This document shows, one piece after another, positions 7,201 through 15,658 of a DNA stretch of 64,000 nt. The DNA is from Actinomycetospora sp. NBRC 106375. GTDB taxonomy: Bacteria; Actinomycetota; Actinomycetes; Mycobacteriales; Pseudonocardiaceae. How positions within the stretch are numbered: position 1 is the first letter of the stretch; each line of letters begins with the position of its first letter. The notes below the pieces were generated by a model, which had not been told where the DNA came from, ran no database searches, and saw only the letters and a program-made list of their open reading frames with translations. A program made the translations under genes and the position numbers. The stretch lies in the NCBI RefSeq assembly GCF_030269665.1, contig NZ_BSTS01000022.1, positions 36,906 through 100,905 of the forward strand, given 5' to 3'.

Positions 7201-8642
7201 ATGGAGGCGGCGCGCGCGGTGATGCCCCGGGCCATGGCGCCGAAGAGGGCGGGGGCCGCGGCGCGCAGGGCGGTGCCGTAGGCGACGCCGGCGAGGCCCG
7301 AGGCCGCGAAGCACACCGCGAGGCGCAGGTGCGAGCCGTGGCCGGAGACGTCCGGGTCGACGGCGAGCTCCAGGGTCGTCGTCCCGGGCTGGCGCAGCTC
7401 CGAGCGCAGGCGCAGCGCGGTGCCGGGCGCGACCGACTCCACGCACCAGCCGTCCACCACGTCGCCGGCCTCGAGCGGCCGACCCTCCGGTCGTCCGCGG
7501 TAGGCGCCGACCCCGCCGAGCAGCTGGTCGGCCCAGCCGCGCAGCGTCCAGGCGCCCAGCGGGACGTACCAGCCGGTGTCCCCGCCGATGCCGTCCACGA
7601 CCGACCAGAGCACGTCCGCGTCGGCGGGGCAGGGCTCCCCGGTGCTCCAGCGGTACACCGCGCCCCCGGACCCCGCGGGGTCGGCGGGCGAGGCGAGGGC
7701 GGGGTCGTCGAGGTCGGGCACGCCGGCGCGGCGCAGGCCCAGCGCCGCCCGCACCGCCGCGTCGTAGGTGGTGCGCCCGCCGGGCGGCGGCCCGATGACC
7801 GACAGCACGTCGTCCTCGGCGCAGACCAGGTCCTCGGACAGCGACTCGATCAGCGGCGTGACGAGGTGCCGCGACAGCGGGGTGAGGGCCTCCACGACGC
7901 GACCGGCCAGCGCGGGCCCGCCGGGCGGGACGGGGACGGGCACCGGGACGGCGGCGCTCTGCGGGAGCCCGGCCAGGCGCAGGTAGCGCCGGATCAGCTC
8001 GAGGTAGCTCAGGACGTCCGGGCCGCCGACGTCGAAGCGGCGGTTCACGTCGTCGGGGAGGTCCAGCGCGCCGACGAGGTAGTGCAGGACGTCGGCGATC
8101 GCGACCGGCTGCGTGCGGTGGGCGAGCCACGGGACGGCGGGCAGCACCGGCACGCGCTCGGCGAGGTAGCGGATCATCTCGAAGCTCGCCGAGCCCGATC
8201 CGACGACGATCGAGGCCTCGAGCGCCGCGGTGGGCACCGGGCCGTCGAGGAAGACGTCGGCCACCTCGGCCCGCGACGAGAGGTGCCGTGACGTCGTCGC
8301 CGACGACGGCCGCAACCCCCCGAGGTAGACGAGGCGCCGCACGCCGGCGTCCGCCGCGGCCGCGTCGACCAGGCAGGCGGCCGCACGGTCGCGGTCGGGG
8401 AAGTCGTCGTGCTCGAGGGCGTGGGCGAGGTGCACGACGGCGTCGGCGCCCTCGACCAGGGTCGCCACGGCGCCCGCGTCGGCGAGGTCGCCGGGGACGA
8501 CGTCGACGCGCTCGGCCCAGCCGGTGGCGACGAGCTTGCCGGGAGTGCGGACGAGGACGGTGACGTCGTGGCCCGCGGCGAGCAGGCGCCCCACCAGGCG
8601 CACGCCGACGTAGCCGGTTCCCCCGATCACCGCACAGCGCAT
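7197..8642 (-). CDS. NAD(P)-binding SDR fused to DUF2867
   Basis: 481-residue two-domain protein. The N-terminal half (1-about 270) is an atypical SDR/NmrA-like Rossmann fold starting with the dinucleotide-binding motif GGTGYVGVRLVG; the catalytic YxxxK is not obvious, as in other atypical SDRs. The C-terminal half (about 300-481, VYRWSTGEPCPADADVLWSVVDGIGGDTGWY) is the DUF2867/polyketide-cyclase-like module found fused to such SDRs. The substrate is unknown. ATG at 8640-8642; the stop lies inside the palindrome at 7160-7200. A small membrane gene lies upstream on the same strand, 52 nt away. Confidence 0.82.
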   Translation of the reverse strand: MRCAVIGGTGYVGVRLVGRLLAAGHDVTVLVRTPGKLVATGWAERVDVVPGDLADAGAVATLVEGADAVVHLAHALEHDDFPDRDRAAACLVDAAAADAGVRRLVYLGGLRPSSATTSRHLSSRAEVADVFLDGPVPTAALEASIVVGSGSASFEMIRYLAERVPVLPAVPWLAHRTQPVAIADVLHYLVGALDLPDDVNRRFDVGGPDVLSYLELIRRYLRLAGLPQSAAVPVPVPVPPGGPALAGRVVEALTPLSRHLVTPLIESLSEDLVCAEDDVLSVIGPPPGGRTTYDAAVRAALGLRRAGVPDLDDPALASPADPAGSGGAVYRWSTGEPCPADADVLWSVVDGIGGDTGWYVPLGAWTLRGWADQLLGGVGAYRGRPEGRPLEAGDVVDGWCVESVAPGTALRLRSELRQPGTTTLELAVDPDVSGHGSHLRLAVCFAASGLAGVAYGTALRAAAPALFGAMARGITARAASM

Positions 8643-8694
8643 GCGGTCATCCTCGTGGGCCCGCCGCGGCGGGGCATGCCGGGGCGGTGCCCGA

Positions 8695-8901
8695 TCAGCT
8701 GACGGTGGGCTTCCCCGGACGGTCGGCGGCGCGCTGGTCGACGAACAGTCCGCCGCCGCGGCGGGCGACGAGCACGAGCTGCCAGACGGCGAAGGCCAGC
8801 AGGATCGCCCCGATGATGGTCTGGTCGAGCACCATCGCGACGATGCCGGCGGTGGCCACCACCCAGATCACGGTGTCGCGTGCCGTCCGTCGCGCGCGCA
8901 T
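8695..8901 (-). CDS. Small two-helix membrane protein
   Basis: Unrecognised 68-residue protein. A basic N-terminus (MRARRTARDT) is followed by two hydrophobic helices at about residues 9-26 and 29-46 separated by a tight turn, then a hydrophilic tail with RRGGGLFVDQRAADRPGK. The topology suggests an inner-membrane hairpin with both ends in the cytoplasm. ATG at 8899-8901. It is upstream of the SDR/DUF2867 gene, possibly co-transcribed. Confidence 0.6.
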   Translation of the reverse strand: MRARRTARDTVIWVVATAGIVAMVLDQTIIGAILLAFAVWQLVLVARRGGGLFVDQRAADRPGKPTVS

Positions 8902-9498
8902 GGCCCCAGCCTCCGATCCGCCTCCGTCTCCCGGACCGCGGCCCCCCGACGCGGGTCACTCGATCGTGGCCGAGCGACCCCGCCAGTGTCGCCCGTTCGG
9001 GCCGACATCGCAGCGTATCGACGGTACGGAACCCGCGTCCCCACCCGTTCGTCCCAGCGGATCGGCGGAGCGTGAGCAACATCTGTGACCAACGCCACAC
9101 AGGTTCGCCGGAGTGGTCCGCGTCAAAGGCGTTTGCGCGACCGGCCGTACGGATAGATCATGGTGGTTCGGCTGACGCAGGGCACACGCGTGCGCGTGGA
9201 CCCTGTTCGCGACGGAAAGGTCGCGGTCGAGGGAACCGCCACGGCGGCCGCGACGTCATACCGAGTACAGCAGGTGCTCCGGACCCCGGGGCGCGGGCCC
9301 ACCCCGGGCCGCTCCGAGGACCGACACGCAATAACCCCGGATACGTACGACGCCCGGCGCACGACTGTGCCGCAGGGGCCGTGGCGAGGCGCGCGCAGGC
9401 GCGCCTCGTGTCGGGCCCGGCGGCACCGACCCCGCCCTGCCCGCTCCGCAGGGGCCGGGGTGCAGACCACCGACGAGCGAGATTGGACGAGCAGGATC
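8902..9498 (+). other. Long upstream region of the whiB1-like gene
   Basis: 597 bp without a convincing gene; open frames here have mixed third positions, unlike real genes in this genome. It holds a CRP-type site (9084-9099), a possible -10 TAGATC (9154-9159), then about 330 nt of probable untranslated leader. In the leader, GAGGCGCGC at about 9384-9392 pairs with GCGCGCCTC just downstream to form a stable hairpin about 100 nt before the gene. Confidence 0.4.
9084..9099. promoter_or_regulatory. CRP-family binding site upstream of whiB1-like gene
   Basis: TGTGACCAACGCCACA matches the CRP/Rv3676 consensus TGTGA-N6-TCACA at nine of ten specified bases. It is centred about 75 bp before the TSS expected from TAGATC at 9154-9159. 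In M. tuberculosis whiB1 is a known target of the CRP homologue Rv3676, so the pairing is consistent with established regulation. Confidence 0.6.
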
Positions 9499-9756
9499 AT
9501 GGATTGGGAGCTCGCGGCCTGCCGCGACCACGACCCCGAACTCTTCTTCCCCCTCACCGAGCACGGTCCAGGCTCGGCCCAGCTGAACGCCGCCAAGGCG
9601 GTGTGCGGCAGCTGCCCGCTCCAGCGGGGCTGCCTCCAGTGGGCCATGGACACCGGCCAGGAGGCCGGTGTCTGGGGCGGCACCAGCGAGGACGAGCGGC
9701 GGGCCATGCGCCGCGCCGCGCGCATCGGCGACACCGCCGACCGGCACGCCGCCTGA
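9499..9756 (+). CDS. whiB1: WhiB-family iron-sulfur regulator, WhiB1/WblE type
   Basis: 85-residue transcription factor carrying a [4Fe-4S] cluster. The four ligand cysteines are C8, C36, C39 and C45 (C-x2-C-x5-C). The WhiB turn GVWGGTSEDERR follows at about 58-69 and the C-terminus is basic (RRAMRRAARIG), for DNA or sigma-factor contact. The N-terminus MDW...CRDHDPELFFP closely matches WhiB1 of mycobacteria and WblE of Streptomyces, which bind the housekeeping sigma factor and respond to nitric oxide. The ATG at 9499 fits the family; in-frame codons run upstream to 9160 but lack coding character. It is flanked by a CRP-type site upstream and a terminator downstream. Confidence 0.88.
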   Translation: MDWELAACRDHDPELFFPLTEHGPGSAQLNAAKAVCGSCPLQRGCLQWAMDTGQEAGVWGGTSEDERRAMRRAARIGDTADRHAA

Positions 9757-9775
9757 GCGGACACCCGAGACGAAC

Positions 9776-9813
9776 GACGGGCCCGGTTCCCCCGAGGGGG
9801 AGCCGGGCCCGTC
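9776..9813. terminator. Hairpin after the whiB1-like gene
   Basis: An 18-bp arm (9776-9793) pairs with 9796-9813 with a single wobble. It lies 20 nt after the WhiB stop and 20 nt after the stop of the convergent DUF2188 gene, so it probably works bidirectionally. Confidence 0.7.
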
Positions 9814-9832
9814 GTCGTCCGCGGGGTGGGTG

Positions 9833-10759
9833 TCAGCCGCGTCCGGTGACCTTGCGGGCGGCGAACTGCAGCACCTGCCCTCCCGTGGAGATCACGGCAC
9901 CGGCCACGCTGAACGCGGTCTTCACCGTCATCGCCGCAGCGTTGCCCGCGATGCGCACCGGGTTGTAGTCCGGGGCGTTGTCCTTCACGTCCTGGGCGGC
10001 CTGGCGCACCGAGCGGTCGACCTGCTGCGCGGTGGACTCGGCGGCGGCGCTGACCTTCCGAGCGGTCGTGGTGCCCGCGTCGTCGAGCTCCGAGGCGACC
10101 CCGGAGGACACGGTCGCGGCGCGGTCGCCGGCGTCGACGACCGCTCCCCCGGCCTCGTCGGCGCGGGCCTTGGCCTCGGACCCGGCGTGCTGGGCGACCC
10201 GCGTGGCGTCCTTCGCGACGCGCTCGCCCGCGCGCGACGTCGTGGTGGCGACCTGGTCGCCGCTGACCTGCGCGACGGTCGCGGCGTCCTTGGCGGCGGC
10301 GGACACCGACTTGTCGCCGGACGCGGCCTTCGCGGCCTCGTCGGCGACACCGGTCGCGCCCGCCTGGGCCTGCGCCACGGCCTTCTTGCCGGACTCCTCC
10401 ACGCGGTCGGCGTCCTTCTGCGCGGTCGCCTTCGCGTCCGCGCCGACCTTCTTGGCGCTGCTCGAGGCCTTGTCCGAGGCGGACTGCGCCTTGGCGCGGG
10501 CGCCCTCGGCCGTCGCCTTCGTCGTCGCCTTCGCTGCCTCGCCGGCGGTGTTCTCCGTGCCCCCGGCGACGGTGTGCGTGTCACGCACCTTGCCGTCGGT
10601 GCCGTGCACGACGACCTTGCCGCCGCCGTCCTTCGACACGATCTCGGTCGCCCGCTCGACGGCCTCGGCCTGCGTGGCCGCCTTGGCGCTGGCGCGCTGC
10701 GCGCCCTTCTTCTGCACCTGCCAGCCGTCCTCGGTGGGGACGACGTAACGGTCGGCCAT
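9833..10759 (-). CDS. DUF2188 protein with a long LEA-like Ala/Lys tail
   Basis: 308 residues. Residues 1-62 form a DUF2188 domain (YVVPTEDGWQVQKKGAQRAS, ending KVVVHGTDGKVRDTH), a small fold of unknown function. Residues about 65-260 are a low-complexity, highly charged stretch dominated by Ala, Lys, Asp, Thr and Gly with recurring A-K-A/A-x-x-A-x-D patterns, no Cys and almost no aromatics, like LEA or apolipoprotein-like desiccation/stress proteins. The C-terminal 40 residues (AAMTVKTAFSVAGAVISTGG) form a mildly hydrophobic helix that could touch membranes. AGGAG precedes the ATG at 10757-10759. The stress role is inferred from composition only. Confidence 0.7.
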   Translation of the reverse strand: MADRYVVPTEDGWQVQKKGAQRASAKAATQAEAVERATEIVSKDGGGKVVVHGTDGKVRDTHTVAGGTENTAGEAAKATTKATAEGARAKAQSASDKASSSAKKVGADAKATAQKDADRVEESGKKAVAQAQAGATGVADEAAKAASGDKSVSAAAKDAATVAQVSGDQVATTTSRAGERVAKDATRVAQHAGSEAKARADEAGGAVVDAGDRAATVSSGVASELDDAGTTTARKVSAAAESTAQQVDRSVRQAAQDVKDNAPDYNPVRIAGNAAAMTVKTAFSVAGAVISTGGQVLQFAARKVTGRG

Positions 10760-10847
10760 TCGGTCTCAACTCCTGACTGTCGACATCATCCGCGTGGTTG
10801 ATTCCCAGGCTCCGACCTGCACAAACGCAGCGTGACCGGCACCGAAC

Positions 10848-13800
10848 TCAGCCGTTGAGCGCCGCCGTCGCGCGGTCCTGGAGCTCGAGGTAGCGCTTGG
10901 TGGCCTCGTCCCGGACCTCCTCGAGGCGCGCGAGCCACGACGCCTGCGGCGAGCCCTCGGGCACGAGGACCGGACCGTAGCGCTCCACGAGCCCCGGTCC
11001 CACCACGGAGGCGGCGGTGGCGGCCGTCGCCGAGCCCGCCGCCTGCGCCCACGCGATCGGCCCGAGCGGCACGCAGCCGAAGAACTGGCTGACCCCGGGG
11101 GTCTGGACGACCGCCACGAGCGCGCCGGCGGACACGATCCCGGCGCCGATGACCAGCGGGCTGCGCGCGCCGCCGGCGACGATGGTCTGCCCCAGCTGGG
11201 TGCCGACGAGCGCCGTGAGCGCCACGGTGCGGGACCGCGCCGGGCTGCCGTACGGCGTGGCCTGGGCCTGGAACCACGCGAGGCTCGCGCCGCCGGCGGT
11301 GGCCATGGCGCGCAGCCCGATCTCGCGGTTGAGAGCCTCGCCGAGCGACGCCTCCGGCCCCTCGGCCAGCAGCTCGGCCGCCGACTCGGGCTGGGGCGCG
11401 CGCACCGCGAGGGCCAGCGAGGGGACCAGGTCGGTGAGCAGGTTGACCAGCAGGAGCTGGCGCGCGTTGAGCGGTGAGGTGCCCGTGGTCGTGGCGCCGA
11501 GCACCGTGAACGCGATCTCGCCGAGGTTCCCGCCGACGAGCACGCCCAGCGCCTCGCGCACCGAGGCCCACATCGCGCGGCCCTCGACCAGCGCGGCGAG
11601 GATCGTCTCGAGCCGGTCGTCGGTGATGACGAGGTCGGCGGCGGCCCGGGCCGCGGGCGTGCCGCGGCGGCCGAGCGCGATGCCGACGTCGGCCAGCCGG
11701 ATCGCCGGGGCGTCGTTCGCGCCGTCGCCCGTCATCGCCACGGTCCGCCCGAGACGCTGGAACGCCTGGACGATCCGCACCTTGTGCCCCGGCGTGCCGC
11801 GGGCGACGACGCGGACCTTCGGCAGCACGTCGTCGAGCGCGTCGTCGTCGAGCTCGTCGAGCTCGCTGCCCGTCACGACGATCCCGCCGCCCCGCACGTC
11901 GAGCTCCTCGGCGACGGCCTCGGCGGTGCTCGGGTGATCGCCGGTGATCATGACGACCTGGACGCCCGCGTCGCGCAGGTCGCGGACCGTGGCCTGCGAA
12001 CCGGCGCGCACCGGGTCGGTGAACCCGACGAAGCCGGTGAACTCGAGGTCGGCGACGTCGGCGTCGTCGAGATCGTTGTCGTCGCCGCCGTCCGTGTCGC
12101 GCTCGGCCGCGCGGGCCGCGTGCTCGTCGGCGGTGAGGACCTTCTCGGCCACCGCGAGCACGCGCATGCCCTGGCCGGCGAGCAGCTCGGTGTGCTCGAC
12201 GAGGCGCTGCCGGGCGTCATCGTCGAGCGGGGCGCCGCCCCAGCTCGTGGCGCGGGCGATGACGACCTCGGGCGCGCCCTTCACCGAGAGCAGGCGGAAC
12301 GGACCGTCGTCGGTGGCGTCCTCCGGCGGATCCACCTCGCCCAGCGTCGCGTGGTACCCGCGGGACGGGTCGAAGTCGAGCGAGGCCACGGGCCACCATC
12401 CCGGGCGCTTCTGGGCCGGGTCGACGTCGAACTGCTGGCCGCCGTAGACCACCGCACGGTCGGTGAGGTGCGCGAGGCGCTCCCCCGGCGCGGGCCGCGG
12501 CGTGGCGCGCAGGGCCGCGGCGAGGACCCGGCGCTGGCGCTTGCGCAGACGGTCGGTGGGCCGCAGCTTGACGCCGTCGGAGATCGCCGACAGCGCGAGG
12601 CGGCCCTCGGTGAGCGTGCCGGTCTTGTCGAAGCACAGGACGTCGGTGCGCCCGATCGCCTCGATGGTGCGCGGGTTGCGAACCAGCGCGCCCTCGGCCG
12701 ACAGGCGTCGCGCCGACGCGAGCTGGGCGGCCGACACGACGAAGGGCAGGCCCTCGGGGACGCTGGCGACGGCCAGGCCGACGCCCGAGTGCAGGTTCTG
12801 CTGGAACGGCAGGCCCCGCAGCGCGCCGGCGGCCACGACGGCGGCCGCCGACCCCAGCGCCAGCGGGGTGGTGATCTTCGTGAGCCCGGCGAGGCGCTCG
12901 TCGACGCCGGCGACGGGCGCGGCGGCCTTCGCGGCGGCCGTCGACCGGCCGACCTCGGTGCTCGAGCCGGTGGCCACGACCACCGCGGCCCCGCGGCCGG
13001 TCGCGACCGTGCTGCCCTCGTAGAGCATCGAGCGGCGGTCCGCGACGGTCCGCGCGATCACCGGGGACGGGGTCTTGACCACCGGCAGCGACTCGCCGGT
13101 CAGCGACGACTCGTCGACCTCGAGGGCGTCGGAGCGCAGGACGCGGCAGTCGGCGGGCACGACGTCGTCGGGGCCGAGCTCGATGATGTCGCCGACGACG
13201 ACCTCGTCGGCGCCGACGCCGCGGGTGTGGCCGTCGCGCAGCACCCGCGTGCGGATCGCCGAGCGCTCGAGCAGCCCCGAGACGGCGCGCTCGGTGGCGA
13301 CCTGCTGGACCCCGCCGATCAGCGCCGAGAACGCGGTGACGCCGACGACGATCGCGGCGTCGACCACCGCGCCGATGGCCGCCGAGAGCACCGCGCCGCC
13401 CGCGAGGACGGGCGTCAGCGGGTTGTTGAGCTCGTCGAGGAACGCGCGGCCGAGCGTCGTCCCCGTCTCCGCGGCGGCCGGGTCGTCCCGGTGCCGGCGG
13501 TGGGCCTCGGCGGTGGTCATCCCGCGCTCGGTGACGTCGAGGCGCGCGAGCACGGTGCTCGCCGGCATGACGTGCCACGGCGTGCGGCTCACGCCCGGGA
13601 CGACGACGCGCCGGCCCAGCTCGGTGGCCTGCCACGCGCCGTTGCCGAGCGAGACCGCCGCCGCGCCGTTGACCGCGAGGCCCGCCAGCGACGACCCGCG
13701 CGGCGCGGTGCCAGCCGTGGCCATGATCGTGCCGAGGACCGTGCCGGCGCGGGCGAGGTTCACCGACCGGCCGGACACCCCGCGGGCGACCTTGACGCCC

Positions 13801-15644
13801 TCGATGAGCAGCGCGGCCGTGCCGAGGTCGTCGCCGACGAGGACGTGCGCACCCCAGGGTGCGGTGCCGTCGGGCCGCGACACGCCGATGCCGAGGTCGG
13901 CGGCGGCCAGGGCGCGGCGGTCGCGGGAGACGACGAGCACGCCCGCCCCGGCCTCCTGCAGCTCGCGCACCGACGTGCGCAGCGCCTCCCCGCCGGCCAC
14001 CGCGCGGTCGCCGATGCCCGACGCGATCCCGTCCTGCCCGCCGACGACCAGGGTGACGCCGGCGCGGCGGGCGGCCGCGGCCAGCGCCTCGGCGGCGGAC
14101 GCGGGCTCGGGCAGCACGCCGACGACGGCGGCGAGCCGGTCGTCACGGCGCAGGCCCAGGACGTGGGTGGCGCCGTCGGCGACGAGCGCGTCGGCGGCCT
14201 CGAGCGCCCGCGGGTCGTCGCCCCCGGGCACGTCGTCGAGCGGGGCCAGCAGCCAGTGCTCACCTTCGCCGGCGAGGCGCTGGTGCGTGGTCGCGTCGGT
14301 CGGGTCGAACAGCTCGTGGACCCGCGGCACGAGATCCTCGAGCGGGTCCGCGGTGCCGTCGGCACCGGGCAGGGCGAGCAGGTCGCCGAGCATGAGGACG
14401 CCGGTGGTCAGCGCCTCGGCGTCGAGCAGGACGGTGTCGACGCGGTCGAGACGGCGCAGTGCGGTGGGCTCGACGACGACGGCGCCCCGGCGCGCGAGCA
14501 CCCGGCCGAACGTGGTCGCGAAGCCCTCGCGCCCCATCCGTCCGGCCTTCGGCAGCGTCGAGAGCGCGACGCCGGCACCCTTGCGCAGGCTCCCGGTGCC
14601 GGCCGCGACGGCGGCGAACCCGACGGCCGCCCCCGTGCCCACGACGTCGCCGTGGCGCTCGACGGGACCGAGGGGCAGCGGCACCGGGCGGGGCTCGTGC
14701 AGCGCGTCGTCGGCGACGGCGACGGCGTGGTCGGCGGTCTCCAGCAGGCGCGGCTCGGCGTCGGTCCACGTCGCCGCGCGGGCGCGGGCCTCGGCGACCT
14801 GCATCGCGCGGTAGGCGGCGTCGACCAGCAGACCGGTGCTGCCCTGGCCGATCGCCTGGGCGGCGGCGTTGGAGAGCGCGAGCAGGACGTTCGCGCGGTC
14901 CTGCCCGACCGCGCGCTCGACGGCGTCGCGCAGGCGGGGCTGGTGGTCGACGAAGGTCGCCGCGGACGCGAGCTCGGTGGGCAGCGGCGTGCGGCGCAGG
15001 ACGGTGCCGACGGCGGCCACCCCGAGACCGGCGAGGTCGGCCGCGAGCGCGGTGAACGCCTGCTGGGCGGCGCCGATCGTGCGCGGGGTGGGCTCGACGG
15101 CGTACCCGCCCTCGCGCTCCTCGAGGATCTCGACGAGGTCGACCAGGTCGTCGACGACCTCCTGGCCGGGCAGTCCGGCCGGACCGGAGCGACCACCCGG
15201 TCCGCCGGTGTCGTCGAGGTCGTCGAGGTCGTCGGCGCCGTCGGCCATGCCGACCACGACCGCGCCGAGGGTCGCGTTCACGGCCGCCCAGGCGACGTCC
15301 GGGTGCGCCGCGAGCGCCTTCTCCACGGCGCGCGCGAGCTCCTCCCCCGCCTCGCCGACGATCCCGGGGATGCCGATCTGCACCCGCCCGGCACCGCGCC
15401 ACACCCGGCGGCCGCGGTGCCGGAACGGGTCGACACGGTCGAGCACACCGGAGGCGATGCCCAGCGGATCGACCATGCGCGCGAGCAGACCGCGCTGCGG
15501 ACGGGGTGCGGGTGGAGAAGCCATGGGGGTGGCTGGCGTCCTCTCGACGACGGGTGCGCGGGTCGGTGGTCCGCGCCGTGGTCTCGACGCGAGCGGTGCC
15601 GCCGCACCGGCGCGACGGCGCCCGAACGGCCCAACGTCGGACAC
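10848..15644 (-). CDS. Very large P-type ATPase, CtpI-like
   Basis: 1598-residue cation-translocating ATPase, about double the usual length. All catalytic elements are present: TGES (about 849-852), PEGLP in the metal-site helix (about 962), the phosphorylation site DKTGT (Asp 1006), and GDGANDAP (about 1304). PEGLP rather than CPx points to a P2-like (Ca/Mg/other light cation) site instead of Cu/Zn. The N-terminal 690 residues hold two degenerate HMA-like folds (RVQIGIPGI...EEL near 70-110) and a long Ala/Leu-rich region, the arrangement of mycobacterial CtpI, whose substrate is unresolved. The GTG at 15644 lacks a clear ribosome binding site; the ATG at 15524 is an alternative start. It lies 15 nt downstream of the FAD monooxygenase stop, same strand. 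Confidence 0.85.
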   Translation of the reverse strand: MSDVGPFGRRRAGAAAPLASRPRRGPPTRAPVVERTPATPMASPPAPRPQRGLLARMVDPLGIASGVLDRVDPFRHRGRRVWRGAGRVQIGIPGIVGEAGEELARAVEKALAAHPDVAWAAVNATLGAVVVGMADGADDLDDLDDTGGPGGRSGPAGLPGQEVVDDLVDLVEILEEREGGYAVEPTPRTIGAAQQAFTALAADLAGLGVAAVGTVLRRTPLPTELASAATFVDHQPRLRDAVERAVGQDRANVLLALSNAAAQAIGQGSTGLLVDAAYRAMQVAEARARAATWTDAEPRLLETADHAVAVADDALHEPRPVPLPLGPVERHGDVVGTGAAVGFAAVAAGTGSLRKGAGVALSTLPKAGRMGREGFATTFGRVLARRGAVVVEPTALRRLDRVDTVLLDAEALTTGVLMLGDLLALPGADGTADPLEDLVPRVHELFDPTDATTHQRLAGEGEHWLLAPLDDVPGGDDPRALEAADALVADGATHVLGLRRDDRLAAVVGVLPEPASAAEALAAAARRAGVTLVVGGQDGIASGIGDRAVAGGEALRTSVRELQEAGAGVLVVSRDRRALAAADLGIGVSRPDGTAPWGAHVLVGDDLGTAALLIEGVKVARGVSGRSVNLARAGTVLGTIMATAGTAPRGSSLAGLAVNGAAAVSLGNGAWQATELGRRVVVPGVSRTPWHVMPASTVLARLDVTERGMTTAEAHRRHRDDPAAAETGTTLGRAFLDELNNPLTPVLAGGAVLSAAIGAVVDAAIVVGVTAFSALIGGVQQVATERAVSGLLERSAIRTRVLRDGHTRGVGADEVVVGDIIELGPDDVVPADCRVLRSDALEVDESSLTGESLPVVKTPSPVIARTVADRRSMLYEGSTVATGRGAAVVVATGSSTEVGRSTAAAKAAAPVAGVDERLAGLTKITTPLALGSAAAVVAAGALRGLPFQQNLHSGVGLAVASVPEGLPFVVSAAQLASARRLSAEGALVRNPRTIEAIGRTDVLCFDKTGTLTEGRLALSAISDGVKLRPTDRLRKRQRRVLAAALRATPRPAPGERLAHLTDRAVVYGGQQFDVDPAQKRPGWWPVASLDFDPSRGYHATLGEVDPPEDATDDGPFRLLSVKGAPEVVIARATSWGGAPLDDDARQRLVEHTELLAGQGMRVLAVAEKVLTADEHAARAAERDTDGGDDNDLDDADVADLEFTGFVGFTDPVRAGSQATVRDLRDAGVQVVMITGDHPSTAEAVAEELDVRGGGIVVTGSELDELDDDALDDVLPKVRVVARGTPGHKVRIVQAFQRLGRTVAMTGDGANDAPAIRLADVGIALGRRGTPAARAAADLVITDDRLETILAALVEGRAMWASVREALGVLVGGNLGEIAFTVLGATTTGTSPLNARQLLLVNLLTDLVPSLALAVRAPQPESAAELLAEGPEASLGEALNREIGLRAMATAGGASLAWFQAQATPYGSPARSRTVALTALVGTQLGQTIVAGGARSPLVIGAGIVSAGALVAVVQTPGVSQFFGCVPLGPIAWAQAAGSATAATAASVVGPGLVERYGPVLVPEGSPQASWLARLEEVRDEATKRYLELQDRATAALNG

Positions 15645-15658
15645 CGGCGAGCGACAGC

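Noticed and set aside
9160..9498. In-frame N-terminal extension of the whiB1-like gene starting at ATG 9160.
   Set aside because: Third codon positions are mixed, the translation is low-complexity Arg/Pro, and WhiB1 proteins begin at the MDW motif.
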